Position numbers and translations under genes: made by a program. A stretch of 64,000 bases of DNA from Usnea hakonensis (lineage: Eukaryota; Ascomycota; Lecanoromycetes; Lecanorales; Parmeliaceae), in the NCBI GenBank assembly GCA_013423325.1, contig BLJB01000125.1:1-64000 (forward strand), given 5' to 3'. Position 1 is the stretch's first letter; each line of letters opens with the position of its first letter. Shown here one piece after another: positions 23,637 through 33,281 of this stretch. The notes under the pieces were generated by a model, which searched no databases, was not told the origin of the DNA, and saw only the letters and a list, made by a program, of their open reading frames with translations.

Positions 23637-24479
23637 ATGTTTGCCCGTTCCTCTCCAGCGTCACTGTTCCCTGTCTATCTTCTTCCCTCCATCCCTTTTC
23701 GCCGGCGCAAGGAGAGCACAGATTCGACCATTTCTACTGACTCAAACCCATCAACTACTGATACTTATGTTGGAAACTATCTGAGTGGTCATACCTCTCA
23801 CCTTCGCTGCGCCAAATGTTCGACGGATGTCTGCCTAACTTCCCAGATCATAAGCAAAGGCTTCACCGGCCGTCATGGAAGAGCCTATTTAGTCTCTCCC
23901 TTTCCAGCGCTGACAGGATCCACTCAGGTGACCCAAGCTGCTATTGATATGTGCTTGCCAAACACCAAGACCGACGCCCCTTCATCACGCCAACTAGTCA
24001 CAGGAGTGCACACGGTCAGCGATGTGCGGTGCGCCTTCTGCAACTCCATGCTAGGTTGGAAGTACGATGGAGCGGAGGAAGAATCCCAGAGGTACAAAGT
24101 TGGGAAGTACATCCTGGAAACAAAGATGATATGTTCGTCTTCGAATTGGGAGAGTGATGAGCTGGAGTTACCTCCCTCAGCCTTGCAGCTTAAGGAAGGA
24201 ATTGATGCCAGCTCCCGAAATGCTGTTCACTTTGACAGTCAAGATGAGGACGAGTGCGAGGATCTTTTTGCAGGCGTGGTACGTGTTTTCGGAGTTCGTG
24301 TTCCCTCCATTGAGCCTAATGATAAGCCCCGAGACATGTCTTGGAAGTATTCGCTCTTCAGATGTGTTTCCAGACTCGCTATACCTCCTCAAAATAGCAA
24401 GACTGACTTCAATATCATAATCAGTGGAGCCCAGCCTTGGCGACAAAAAGAAGGCAGGGCAAGTCGTTCAGAAGGTTAA
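23637..24479 (+). CDS. Yippee-domain zinc-binding protein
   Basis: Predicted protein with a Yippee/Mis18-type fold. CAKC (Cys58/Cys61) and CAFC (Cys132/Cys135) would bind one zinc, with GFTGRHGRAYLV and GWKYDGAEEESQRYKVGKYILE as family signatures. A loop of roughly 30 residues is inserted between the halves. After the domain comes an acidic tail (DEDECEDLFAGV). The 3' end is uncertain. A good donor GTACGT follows GGCGTG at about 24279; splicing to CAG near 24361 or 24373 would end the protein at 24397, whereas the unspliced frame runs to 24479. The molecular role of fungal Yippee proteins is poorly known. Confidence 0.78.
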   Translation: MFARSSPASLFPVYLLPSIPFRRRKESTDSTISTDSNPSTTDTYVGNYLSGHTSHLRCAKCSTDVCLTSQIISKGFTGRHGRAYLVSPFPALTGSTQVTQAAIDMCLPNTKTDAPSSRQLVTGVHTVSDVRCAFCNSMLGWKYDGAEEESQRYKVGKYILETKMICSSSNWESDELELPPSALQLKEGIDASSRNAVHFDSQDEDECEDLFAGVVRVFGVRVPSIEPNDKPRDMSWKYSLFRCVSRLAIPPQNSKTDFNIIISGAQPWRQKEGRASRSEG

Positions 24480-24965
24480 CGGCTGGACCCTCAATTGAAA
24501 TCGACTCGAGGCAGCGCTGACAGTCCCGATGGATTCTGGTTGTTGAAACATCTTTGCAAGAGTCCAGGTCCATTTGTGTGCCAAAAACCGAACAGAGAAA
24601 AGACAACTAACCACTCCACCATTGGATCAGCGCCATTAGGAATCGAACCTAATATGAGTTAAGAAGCTCCCCCAACGAACAGTGCAACGGCTGGCTAGTC
24701 TTGATTGGCGTGATGAGAGATGGTGCCGGCGCTTCGATTCGAAACACTCTTTTGAGTCCGAACGTCCTCATTTAATGACTCGTACGAGAAATTTGATGCT
24801 GCTGCACTCTATAATTTGGCTAGCTTGTCTCGCATTGGAGGCTTTATCTCTTGTCTTAACGAGGCTATACTATATACAATCACAACCTTGATATCTTGTA
24901 GGTATACATTATCCAGTCTCGGAGTAGCCTAGACCGAGAATAGATCTCTTGTCGTAGCTAAAATC
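24480..24965. other. Intergenic between convergent genes
   Basis: 486 bp between the ends of the Yippee-domain gene and the histone chaperone gene. It contains the tRNA-like segment described separately; otherwise no gene is seen. Confidence 0.4.
24629..24733 (-). other. tRNA-like segment (T-arm plus acceptor pairing)
   Basis: On the minus strand a perfect T-arm, TTAGG-TTCGATT-CCTAA, matches the B-box consensus GGTTCGANTCC. It is followed by TGGCGCT, which pairs over seven positions (one G-T) with AGCGCCG 105 nt upstream. No convincing D-arm or anticodon stem lies between. A box-A-like TGGTGGAGTGGTTAG lies just after the T-arm (24606-24620), in the wrong order. It is either a degenerate tRNA, an intron-containing tRNA I cannot fold by eye, or a fragment. 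Confidence 0.3.
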
Positions 24966-26479
24966 TCAATCCTCGGCGTCATCGGAGATCTTAGCTTTCT
25001 TCCCAGTGCCCACCTCTTCGACTTCGTCTCTGAAATCAACCTTTCTCTTACCAATTCTCTGAGTGCCACGAAGTTCAGAATCCTTGGACGCTTCGCTTTG
25101 GGCTGGCTTCCTCCGTTTGATAAGGCCCGTCAAGTCTGTTGCACCTTTTGAGGCCTCTTCTAGCCTCGCCTTCTGCGCTGCTGGAGACTCGCCAAGAATG
25201 GATTCTAGAATGCCGCCAAGTCCGTTTGAGCCTTGAATTGTTTCCGTGCGAATTGGACCATTGATAGATACCTGGGGTTGGCGGAGTTCCACGAGCTGAA
25301 GTAGACACCGTGAACATGTGGGCTTTCACAATTAAAAGTAACAATGCCACTCACCCGTTGTTCCATTTCTTTGACCATGTCCTTCACGTCAGCAATGTCC
25401 CCCTTGGTGACTTTTGATTTTCCAGAATCTCCTTTGGCTTCGGGGAGATCAAGAAGTGTCATTTTCTCTTTGTTGATCCTCAGGCGACAGCTAGCGATGG
25501 CTTCCTCCATCTCTAAAGCTGCTTCCTCTCTCGTTGACTCATCAAACTGTGCGCCAGTATCCGAATCCAATTCTTCTTTTTCGTTCTTCTGCTGAGTTAC
25601 GGATGAGAACTCTAGAGCTAAGGATAATTTAAAATGGGCCTCTGCTACAAGACTTGATTCTTGCGGGAAAAGTTCTTTCTTCAGCTGCAGCGCAGATCTC
25701 AAGTCCAAGACCGCATTAGGAAACCTTTCCCCCTCCAATGATATCTCAGCCTGCAGGTCGTAGGTGTCTGCGAGGCGTTCCTTGAGCTGTTGGACTTGCA
25801 GCGGCTCGCATTTTTCTTCCCCCTTGACACTGCTATTTTCGGGTTCCTCGAGCTTCTTTAACAGGAGCACGCGCGCCAGGTCAAGTACCTCATAGGCATT
25901 GACAAAGTCATCTTCTTCTTCGGCGTCCTCTGCGTCCTCTGCGTCTGCATCGGCACTCTCTTTCTCCTCCTCATCCGACGTATCAAAGTTCTCATCGCCA
26001 GTGAATTGGAAGTATGGTTTGCTTCGCATATCTGCTTTTTCGCTTGGCTGGTTTGGGCTATTTTTCTTTTCGACAACCTTTGTAACAATCCCTTCGACAA
26101 TACTCTTTTGCTGCTCATCTGCTTCGTCGAGCACTTGTTGCTTATTCTGCTTCTTACTGCCCGGCTTATGGCCCTCTTCGGATTTCTCACCAGCAATGTT
26201 GGACCCCAAGACGTCGCTATTTCTTACCGCGACGTGATAGAGGCATCGCCCATATGCATATAGTAAGTCGGCGTTTTCCAAGGAAAGTTCACCATTGATC
26301 TCAGCTTGTAGCTCGGTGGCTTTTGAATATAAATCTGCTGCAGTATTGTAATCTTTGACCGAATACTTCAGAGTCGCTTGTGCTGTGATGTATCGAAGCT
26401 GATTTCTGGCGGCGTCATTCATATCGACGCCTGTATTTGCGTTTATAGTATCTAATTGTACTCCCGAGGTTTCTACCAT
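24966..26479 (-). CDS. NASP/Hif1/Sim3-like histone chaperone
   Basis: Predicted 484-aa SHNi-TPR protein; the family binds histone H3-H4 (and CENP-A in fission yeast Sim3) and delivers them for chromatin assembly. Exons 26479-25355 and 25295-24966 (1455 nt). TPR-like helices at about 30-80 (TLKYSVKDYNTAADLYSKA, LLYAYGRCLYHVA) are interrupted by a long acidic insertion (DTSDEEEKESADADAEDAED). TPRs resume with DLQAEISLEGERFPNAVLDL and a long helical segment. The C-terminus is basic with GKRKVDF and KKAK, probably nuclear localisation. The start is MVETSGVQ; the frame is open for 70 codons upstream, but that part is not family-like. It is divergent from DPB2. Confidence 0.86.
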
Positions 26480-26853
26480 GGCGGCGCGATGAAGACGTGC
26501 ACGATCTGAGGCCGGATAAGCTGAGAAGAGGGTAGGTAGCGTGGGGATCAACTTGGCTTGAGCTGTCGTGAAGGTAGAAGGCAAAATTATTCTGCTTGCA
26601 GAATTACTAGAAACACAGAGTAGCAAAGTATGACAAAATTGATGGGGTTTGGTGTAGTAATGACTGTCTGATGCTGTTGTCTGAAGCAAAGGTGAATTGA
26701 CTGCGATTAGAGTTAAGAATTAGATTTACACTAGAGGAGCGCGTGCTGCGCGTCTGATACTAAGACGCGTCACACTTTAAATCCCCGGAGTAGAGCGATA
26801 TCTTTCATGAGAGGTGGATAAGGAGATACGTTTCGTGCATCAACATAGGAGCT
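26480..26853. promoter_or_regulatory. Shared promoter, histone chaperone / DPB2
   Basis: 374 bp between divergent starts. Three GCGCGT-type boxes lie within 32 bp: GCGCGT at 26739 and 26748, and a perfect MluI box ACGCGT at 26765. ACGCGT is the binding site of MBF, which in yeasts drives G1/S transcription of replication genes including DPB2. Both neighbours act in S phase. Function here is inferred from the motif. Confidence 0.55.
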
Positions 26854-29265
26854 ATGGATAAGCAGAATGACACTACGAAGAGACGCACGGCATCCATATT
26901 CCACGGCGCCCAGAAATCTGCGCACCCGACTCCCATTCCCTCCTCATCGCCGGCCTTCAGCACGCCCGTTCACGCCATCCGAATCTCAAAACCTCCAGAG
27001 CCATCCAAGCCATCAATATTACCCATACTTTTACCACCAGCTACTTTAAGACCTTTAGCCTTCCGCACGTTCACAAAGAAAAACAATCTCACGCTTACAT
27101 CTTCAGCTCTGCAAGCGTTTGCTAATTTTATAGGTAAACATTGCGGTTCAGGATGGCGAGAAGAAGGTCTGGCAGAGAAGGTCTTGGACGAAGCTGCCAA
27201 GAGCTGGAAGAGAATTGGTGGCGGTGTCATTGTACCGGGTGATGGAGACGAGTTGAACAGCATTCTACGAAACCTAGAGCGCTCCATAAATGGAGGAAAG
27301 CCTTCCCAATCGAGGGAATCCAGCCGACAGGGAAACCTCGCATCCCAAAATTCCAAAGTTGATGTTGCAGACTGGAAATCGAGGCCTGGAGCGTTCGCTA
27401 GAGAAGATAGCGAAGCAAGGCTTGGGATGTCTACTGGGGGCGTCGAGGACGATGAACATGTCACTGGTTCCAATGATCCCAGACGATGGCTGAGGATAAT
27501 TGGAGCATTTGAACAGCCAAAGCTGACATATAATGTCAATCAGAAGCACTTCGAAGTAGTCTCGACTGCGTCTTCACTGTTACCAGATCCCTCACACAAG
27601 ACCCATGTATTCCGCCATCGTTTCAACGTTATTCATCAGCGGTTGTTGCGCAATGAGAGTTTCCAATCGTCATCTGTGGCATTTGTTCGCACAAGCTCTC
27701 TGCAACGTTCCTCGTCAACCATTGCGACGGCACAGCAAGCATATAAACTTACACCCATTGCAAATCTTCTGGGCCGCACCGGTAGCAGTCACCTTCTTCT
27801 CGGACTTTTAACAATATCTCCGACAGGAGTCTTGACTGTAATTGATCTCACGGGGAGTATCGCCGTTGACATCCAATATGCCAGGCCAGTCCCAGAAGAC
27901 GGCGCCTGGTTTACCCCCGGAATGATCGTCTTAGTTGACGGTTTATATGAGGAAGAAGGCTCGAGCACTGGACCTGGGCTAGACGGAAATCGAGGAGTGG
28001 GTGGTACCATTGGTGGAAAATTCATTGCATTCTCTATTGGAGGCCCGCCTTGCGAACGTCGTGAAGTCACACTTGGCGTCGGCGATGTCGGTCAAGACGG
28101 CCATACGAGCGCAGGAGGAGGTTTTGGCTGGGTTGACTTCCTTGGCGTTGGAAGTGAGAGAGCTGCTGGCTCAGCGATGCGAAGGTTGGAAAAAACTTTG
28201 CTGAAAACGGGTTCACCAGAAAGTCTAGCAGAGGGTAGGGCAAGAATAGTGATTTGCGGTGAGATTGAGCTCGATAATGCGAAGACGGTGCAAGCGCTGA
28301 AACGAGTCCTTGCTTTATACGCCGTAGAGCAAGCGGACCGGACTCCAATGGTCGTAGTCCTCATGGGAAATTTCGTTCGATATGCTGTCATGACAGGTGG
28401 TAGTAGTGGCGGGAGTATCGAATACAAGGAGTACTTCGATTCTCTCGCCTCCGCCATTTCAGACTACCCTACTATGCTTCAGAATACTACCTTTCTATTT
28501 GTGCCAGGCGACAACGACCCATGGGCTTCCGCTTTCTCGGCTGGTGCTGCCACAGCGCTCCCAAGGAACAGTGTGCCGGATGTTTTCACTACCAGGATCA
28601 GACGTGCATTTGCCACCGCGGTAACCGAGGCAGAAAAAGCAACAGGGAAGCAAGCAGATGGAGAGGCCATCTGGTCTACTAACCCAACACGTTTGAGTCT
28701 ATTTGGACCTGCGCAAGAAATTGTATTCTTCCGCGATAACATGTCTGGTAGACTTCGTCGCAATGCTGTGAGATTTTGGCCACTTCACGCGGAGACGCAA
28801 CCTGGATCGAAAACTGGACCAGGCGAAGAGGGGAACGGAGATGCGAGAGTAATTGAGGAAAAGCATGAGTCGAGCGCGACTATGATAATAGACTCCGCGG
28901 TCGAGGCAGCAGAATCTCGAGTTCCCATTTCGAAAGCCAAAGAACCCGCAAATCTAAGAGCTTCATCCGACCTACAAGCAGCACGTAAGCTGGTGAAGAC
29001 TATACTAGACCAAGGATACCTGTCACCGTTCCCACCCTCCGACCGTCCTGTGCTGTGGGATTATGCAGGGGCATTACAACTGTACCCACTACCTACTGCC
29101 TTAGTGCTCATGGACCCAGAAGCACCGCCATTTGCGGTCACCTACGAAGGCTGCCATGTCATGAACCCGGGTCCACTTACGCCCAAGGATAGAAAAGGAG
29201 TCGCTCAATGGATGGAGTATGATGCAACAACTAGAAGGGGTAAGACAAGAGAGGTCAGGTTCTGA
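26854..29265 (+). CDS. DPB2: DNA polymerase epsilon subunit B
   Basis: Predicted 803-aa second-largest subunit of DNA polymerase epsilon, the leading-strand replicase. It is needed for holoenzyme stability and for linking to the CMG helicase. It is a single uninterrupted exon. The N-terminal region has an amphipathic helical domain at about 70-150 (LTLTSSALQAFANFIG). A disordered linker and an OB-fold follow (LLGRTGSSHLLLGLL, AWFTPGMIVLVDGLY). Last is the calcineurin-like phosphodiesterase fold, catalytically dead in this family (VVVLMGNFVRY, FLFVPGDNDPW near 550, NPTRLSLFGPAQEIVFFRDN). The protein ends with a conserved YEGCHVMNPG segment. The stop is only 26 bp from the end of the doubtful small ORF on the other strand. 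Confidence 0.96.
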   Translation: MDKQNDTTKRRTASIFHGAQKSAHPTPIPSSSPAFSTPVHAIRISKPPEPSKPSILPILLPPATLRPLAFRTFTKKNNLTLTSSALQAFANFIGKHCGSGWREEGLAEKVLDEAAKSWKRIGGGVIVPGDGDELNSILRNLERSINGGKPSQSRESSRQGNLASQNSKVDVADWKSRPGAFAREDSEARLGMSTGGVEDDEHVTGSNDPRRWLRIIGAFEQPKLTYNVNQKHFEVVSTASSLLPDPSHKTHVFRHRFNVIHQRLLRNESFQSSSVAFVRTSSLQRSSSTIATAQQAYKLTPIANLLGRTGSSHLLLGLLTISPTGVLTVIDLTGSIAVDIQYARPVPEDGAWFTPGMIVLVDGLYEEEGSSTGPGLDGNRGVGGTIGGKFIAFSIGGPPCERREVTLGVGDVGQDGHTSAGGGFGWVDFLGVGSERAAGSAMRRLEKTLLKTGSPESLAEGRARIVICGEIELDNAKTVQALKRVLALYAVEQADRTPMVVVLMGNFVRYAVMTGGSSGGSIEYKEYFDSLASAISDYPTMLQNTTFLFVPGDNDPWASAFSAGAATALPRNSVPDVFTTRIRRAFATAVTEAEKATGKQADGEAIWSTNPTRLSLFGPAQEIVFFRDNMSGRLRRNAVRFWPLHAETQPGSKTGPGEEGNGDARVIEEKHESSATMIIDSAVEAAESRVPISKAKEPANLRASSDLQAARKLVKTILDQGYLSPFPPSDRPVLWDYAGALQLYPLPTALVLMDPEAPPFAVTYEGCHVMNPGPLTPKDRKGVAQWMEYDATTRRGKTREVRF

Positions 29266-29291
29266 GACGATTTATTGACCACAAAAGACTA

Positions 29292-29582
29292 TTACCCAAG
29301 TTGTGCTTGCTGCATCAGAGCGAGAGACACCTCAGTCCAGGAAACGACCATCACCTGGTCGTTCGAAGCTTCAGCCTTTTGAGCTTGAGATAAAGTCTCG
29401 AAGCCCAAAACGATCAATGGGCTCAGCCATGCCAAAATCTTAAAGTATGGCCCAAGTTGCAGAATGGCGGTCGTCAAGCCGAGGACATATTGTTCTCTTG
29501 CATATTTGAAGCTGCTCATCTTCCGACTGGCATGTGCTACTATCTGACAAGAACTTAATCGGCTGATAAGGGAGTCATCCAT
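29292..29582 (-). CDS. Doubtful small membrane ORF
   Basis: An intronless frame of 96 codons with one or two hydrophobic stretches (LGLTTAILQLGPYFKILAW and LSPLIVLGF). A second possible start is MSSFKYAREQ. I do not recognise a family. It lies tail-to-tail against DPB2. It could be a real small mitochondrial or ER protein, or the antisense of the DPB2 3' end; transcript data would be needed to decide. Confidence 0.3.
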   Translation of the reverse strand: MDDSLISRLSSCQIVAHASRKMSSFKYAREQYVLGLTTAILQLGPYFKILAWLSPLIVLGFETLSQAQKAEASNDQVMVVSWTEVSLALMQQAQLG

Positions 29583-30362
29583 ACACAGGGTGGAAGAGTG
29601 ATGGAGACTTGTTTTGTGCGCGATGAATTGGAAGTAATAGAGGCATCAGCTGTTCAGATGCTTCCGTGCGGTCGAGCGAGGGGAGCAGGCTGATCGGACA
29701 TTATCCACACTGATAGTGCACTCATATTAATGACGTTCAATATATGTAATTCCTCATTTGAAAACGGCCTGGTCCTCGGGTCGCATGTAATTTTCAAAAG
29801 CGGTTCCTGAATTTTGCCGAGGTTCCGCCATGACGGTAGCTGATTGGCTGTCAAGTCTTCCCGTCACTGTCAGCATTTACCCCTGACTCTGGAAGTGTAG
29901 AAATCGTACGCAGGTCAAGAGGCACACACACAGGTTGAGGTTCAGACCACGTACTTGAACTAAATATCCCTCTTTTTCATTCTCAGCTTTTGCTTCTACA
30001 CACACACTCTCTCTTCTCTTGGACGTCCTTAGCCTTGTTAATCATCATTCTTTCAGTCTATACCTCTTTCTTTGTTCAACCCTAAGTAAATACGCTGACG
30101 CTCCTCTTATGGTGCCTGCCTCAGATTCGGATCCTCTGGTAGATTTGAAGTCTTCTTCCCATTCTGTGCCTTGCCGTGCACCTTCATTGGGAACAAGTCC
30201 GTCAATTGCAGTCGTGATCGCTTGCAGGATTCCTCATACATCCTCGCCACATAGGAAACCCTTCGAAACTCCTTCGATTATACAAGAGTACGACCCCTTG
30301 TTGAGCATCTTGCCCTGCACATATTTAAGATTTGGGGACATCTGATTCGCAATCTGTTGGGG
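29583..30362. other. Promoter and leader of the Flc-type gene
   Basis: 780 bp. CT-rich tracts at 29970-30080 (CTCTCTCTTCTC type) suggest the core promoter or leader of the downstream gene. Short frames here have no family resemblance. Confidence 0.4.
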
Positions 30363-32855
30363 ATGAGGTCGCCGCCACTCTCTTCGCGATGGCTTGCTGG
30401 AGTACTGCTCCTCGTGGCTTTGACTATGACTGTATCAGCCAATGATGTCCTAGAGACGACAGGCTTCACGACGTGCATGCCGAATTCTGATATCACGGTC
30501 ACTGCTCTCAACATTCAGTATGACCGCACCACTCAGCTGATAACCTTCGACGTAGCCGGTACTAGCTCAAAAGTCGAAAATGTTACTGCTGCTTTGTACG
30601 TTACAGCCTATGGCAAGCAGGTGTATCAGAAAAGTTTCAATCCATGTGAAGAGGATAGCAAAGTGGATCAACTATGCCCAGGTAAGTGTTTGTGTCTGTT
30701 TTATCATCGCTCCTACGGCGCTGATGTGCTACTCTAGTTCCGGCAGGAACATTCGCAGCCCGGGGCGTTCAGCCAGTGCCCCCAGCTTACGCAAGTGAGA
30801 TACCCTCGATAGCCTTCAATGTTCCTGATCTCGAGGGAGGAGCTAAGTTGGAGTTGACGGCCCTTGATGGCGGACAAGATTTGGCATGCATAGAGTCAGA
30901 CGTGACTAACGGCAAGACCGTGGAATCTCCTGCCGTCTCCTACGTTGCGGTAGGAGTCGCTGGGGCCGCACTTTTGCTCACCGGCATCTCAGCGATTGGC
31001 AGTGCAGGTACAACTGGTGGCCATGTCCCAAGCCCTAGTTTTGGAGACGTCGTTGGCTGGTTTCAATCAATTGCCATGAACGGAATGCTGAGCGTCCAGT
31101 ATCCACCGATTTATCGAAGCTTCTCCAAAAATTTTGCATTCTCCGGAGGCCTTGTCCCATGGAACTCGATGCAGACTTCTATTGACAATTTTAGACGGGT
31201 GACAGGCGGCAACCTGACAGATGATAATGTCCAATACTTGCAAAATGCTAGCCTGGTGTACAATACAGGGTCGACGTCGGGTCAAGGCATCTTGTCGAAA
31301 CGCGCGGTCGATTTCTTGTTCGAATCTCATCTATTTTCAAGGGACACTTCGGCAGCCATCAATGGCACTCAGTCGGGCACTGACGCTGCTGCTGCTGCGA
31401 GTAATAGCACGAGTTCTGGTGACTCGAAAGTCACCCACATCGTGCATGGTATCCAGGGTTACGTGGAGCAGCTCACGATCCCTAAGGCCAACACTTTTAT
31501 GACTGTTCTCTTGGTCTTTGCCCTTGTTATCGCGGCTATCACCGCTGGCATACTACTCCTCAAGGTTGTTCTAGAGTCGTGGGCCTTGTTTGGCTCCTTT
31601 CCCAAGAAACTCACCAACTTCCGCCGGCGCTATTGGGGTTTATTGGCTAGGACGATCACCAACTTGATCCTGCTTCTTTACGGGGTTTGGACCCTTTATT
31701 GCATTTATCAATTTACTAACGGTGACTCCTGGGCTGCCAAAGTTCTTGCGGGTGTCACACTTGCATTATTCAGCGCTATCCTAGCCTTTTTTACTGTCAA
31801 AATATGGCAGATTGCTCAAAAATTTAAGAGGATGGAGGGGGATACAGCAATCCTTTATGAGGACAAGGAAACATGGCGTAGATACAGTCTGTTTTACGAC
31901 AATTACAAGCGAGGATATTGGTGGCTTTTCATGCCAGGAATCCTCTACATGTTTTTAAAAGGATCAGTCATCGCTGCTGGGAACGGCCACGCATTGGTCC
32001 AAACAGTTGGGCAATTAATCATCGAGTCTCTCATGCTCGCTTTGGTTCTATTTACTCGCCCCTTCGCTACTACCGCCGGCAATTGGATCAACGTAATTAT
32101 CCAGGTTGTTCGAATGCTCTCAGTCGTTTGCATCATGGTCTTCGTGGAACAGCTTGGAATCGCGCAATCCACCAAGACAATCACCGGTGTGGTTTTAATC
32201 GCCGTGCAGTCCGTCCTCACTTCTGTTCTCGCCGTGTTGATTGCGGTGAATGCGATCATTGTGTGCATCAGGGAGAACCCCCACCGCAAGCAGAGAAAGC
32301 AGGCTGGTGAGTTTACAAGATTCTCAACTCTTCCATGCCATGTCACTGACATCAAACTAGAACGAATTAATCGCGATCTTGACGATCTGACTCCCCGTAC
32401 GTTTTCTCAGACTCCATTCTCCCTCTTTTCAGTCTGACTAGAAGGCCTTATTCATGTACTGGGAGTGTTTACTCTCCAGACCTGTTTTAAGCTCCTTGTA
32501 CATCTTCAGGCAAGCAGGACTGACTCCAAGATGACAACCAGTTGACGCTCGCAACTCCCTTCTCATCAACCCGACCGATTACAAAGATGTCAAGAATCCA
32601 CAGAATTTCCCCCTAAGCTCTTATCCAAGCCGAAGAAGCGACGATACCGTCCAACCCTACCGTGACGAGACGCCACCCCCGTCCCGGCGACCTCGAGGTG
32701 CTGGAGAAAGTTCGGAGACATTAGTCGATGCTGCTGCAGATATGGGATACGGGCATGATCGGAGCGTTAGTCGACGAAGTGAAGGGGCTAGTTCGCCATT
32801 TGCAATGCGGCAGCCGACGGTGCCAGACATGGGCTATCGTGGGCAAGCATATTGA
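30363..32855 (+). CDS. Flc-family TRP-like membrane protein
   Basis: Predicted 745-aa protein of the fungal flavin-carrier/TRP family, implicated in ER FAD and haem transport, calcium homeostasis and cell wall maintenance. Exons 30363-30681, 30738-32306, 32361-32396 and 32542-32855 (2238 nt). A signal peptide (WLAGVLLLVALTMTVSA) precedes an extracytoplasmic ML-like domain with paired cysteines (about 25-170). A TRP-type module follows with many transmembrane segments: YVAVGVAGAALLLTGI, then FMTVLLVFALVIAAITAGILL, and six or more further helices. The cytoplasmic tail is Arg/Ser/Pro-rich and ends DMGYRGQAY. Without the last two introns the tail would be lost; exon 3 is only 36 nt. The assignment to FLC1, FLC2 or FLC3 is not possible. 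Confidence 0.93.
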
Positions 32856-33281
32856 ACAGGACAGAAAACAAAGCTGATGCATGAGATGACTTTGTCGGGA
32901 AGGTAACCATCAGCGACTGTATGGAGAAACAACCAAGGGCGTCAAGATGAGTTGGGCACAGTGCTAGCGTTTTTTTGAGATATATCTGTTTGTCCATGCC
33001 GTCCTTATTGAATGGCCTATGCGTGTACATTAAAAATGAAAATATTGGTGGTGGAAGCAATGATGTACAAATGCTGACATCCTGAAGCGTTATCCAAATT
33101 AGCTTGATCCCCTTTCGAATACTCCAAATTAGAACCGCATTGGCTGCTTGCAGAACCCCAGATCTCGAGTGCTATTTTGTACATTGCGAGACGATTAAGC
33201 GCGCCAACCCTCTCCCCAATCTCCCGCTTGGATTTATAACTTCAAGCCTCTGTTCTTTCCCGACTTGAGGCTAGTAATGTC
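32856..33281. other. Intergenic between convergent genes
   Basis: 426 bp holding the 3' ends of the Flc-type gene and the GH128 gene. No further feature is seen. Confidence 0.4.

Noticed and set aside
24604..24733. Permuted tRNA gene (3' half before 5' half)
   Set aside because: The 3' acceptor strand TGGCGCT does not pair with the sequence preceding the A-box-like element, so a permuted cloverleaf cannot form.
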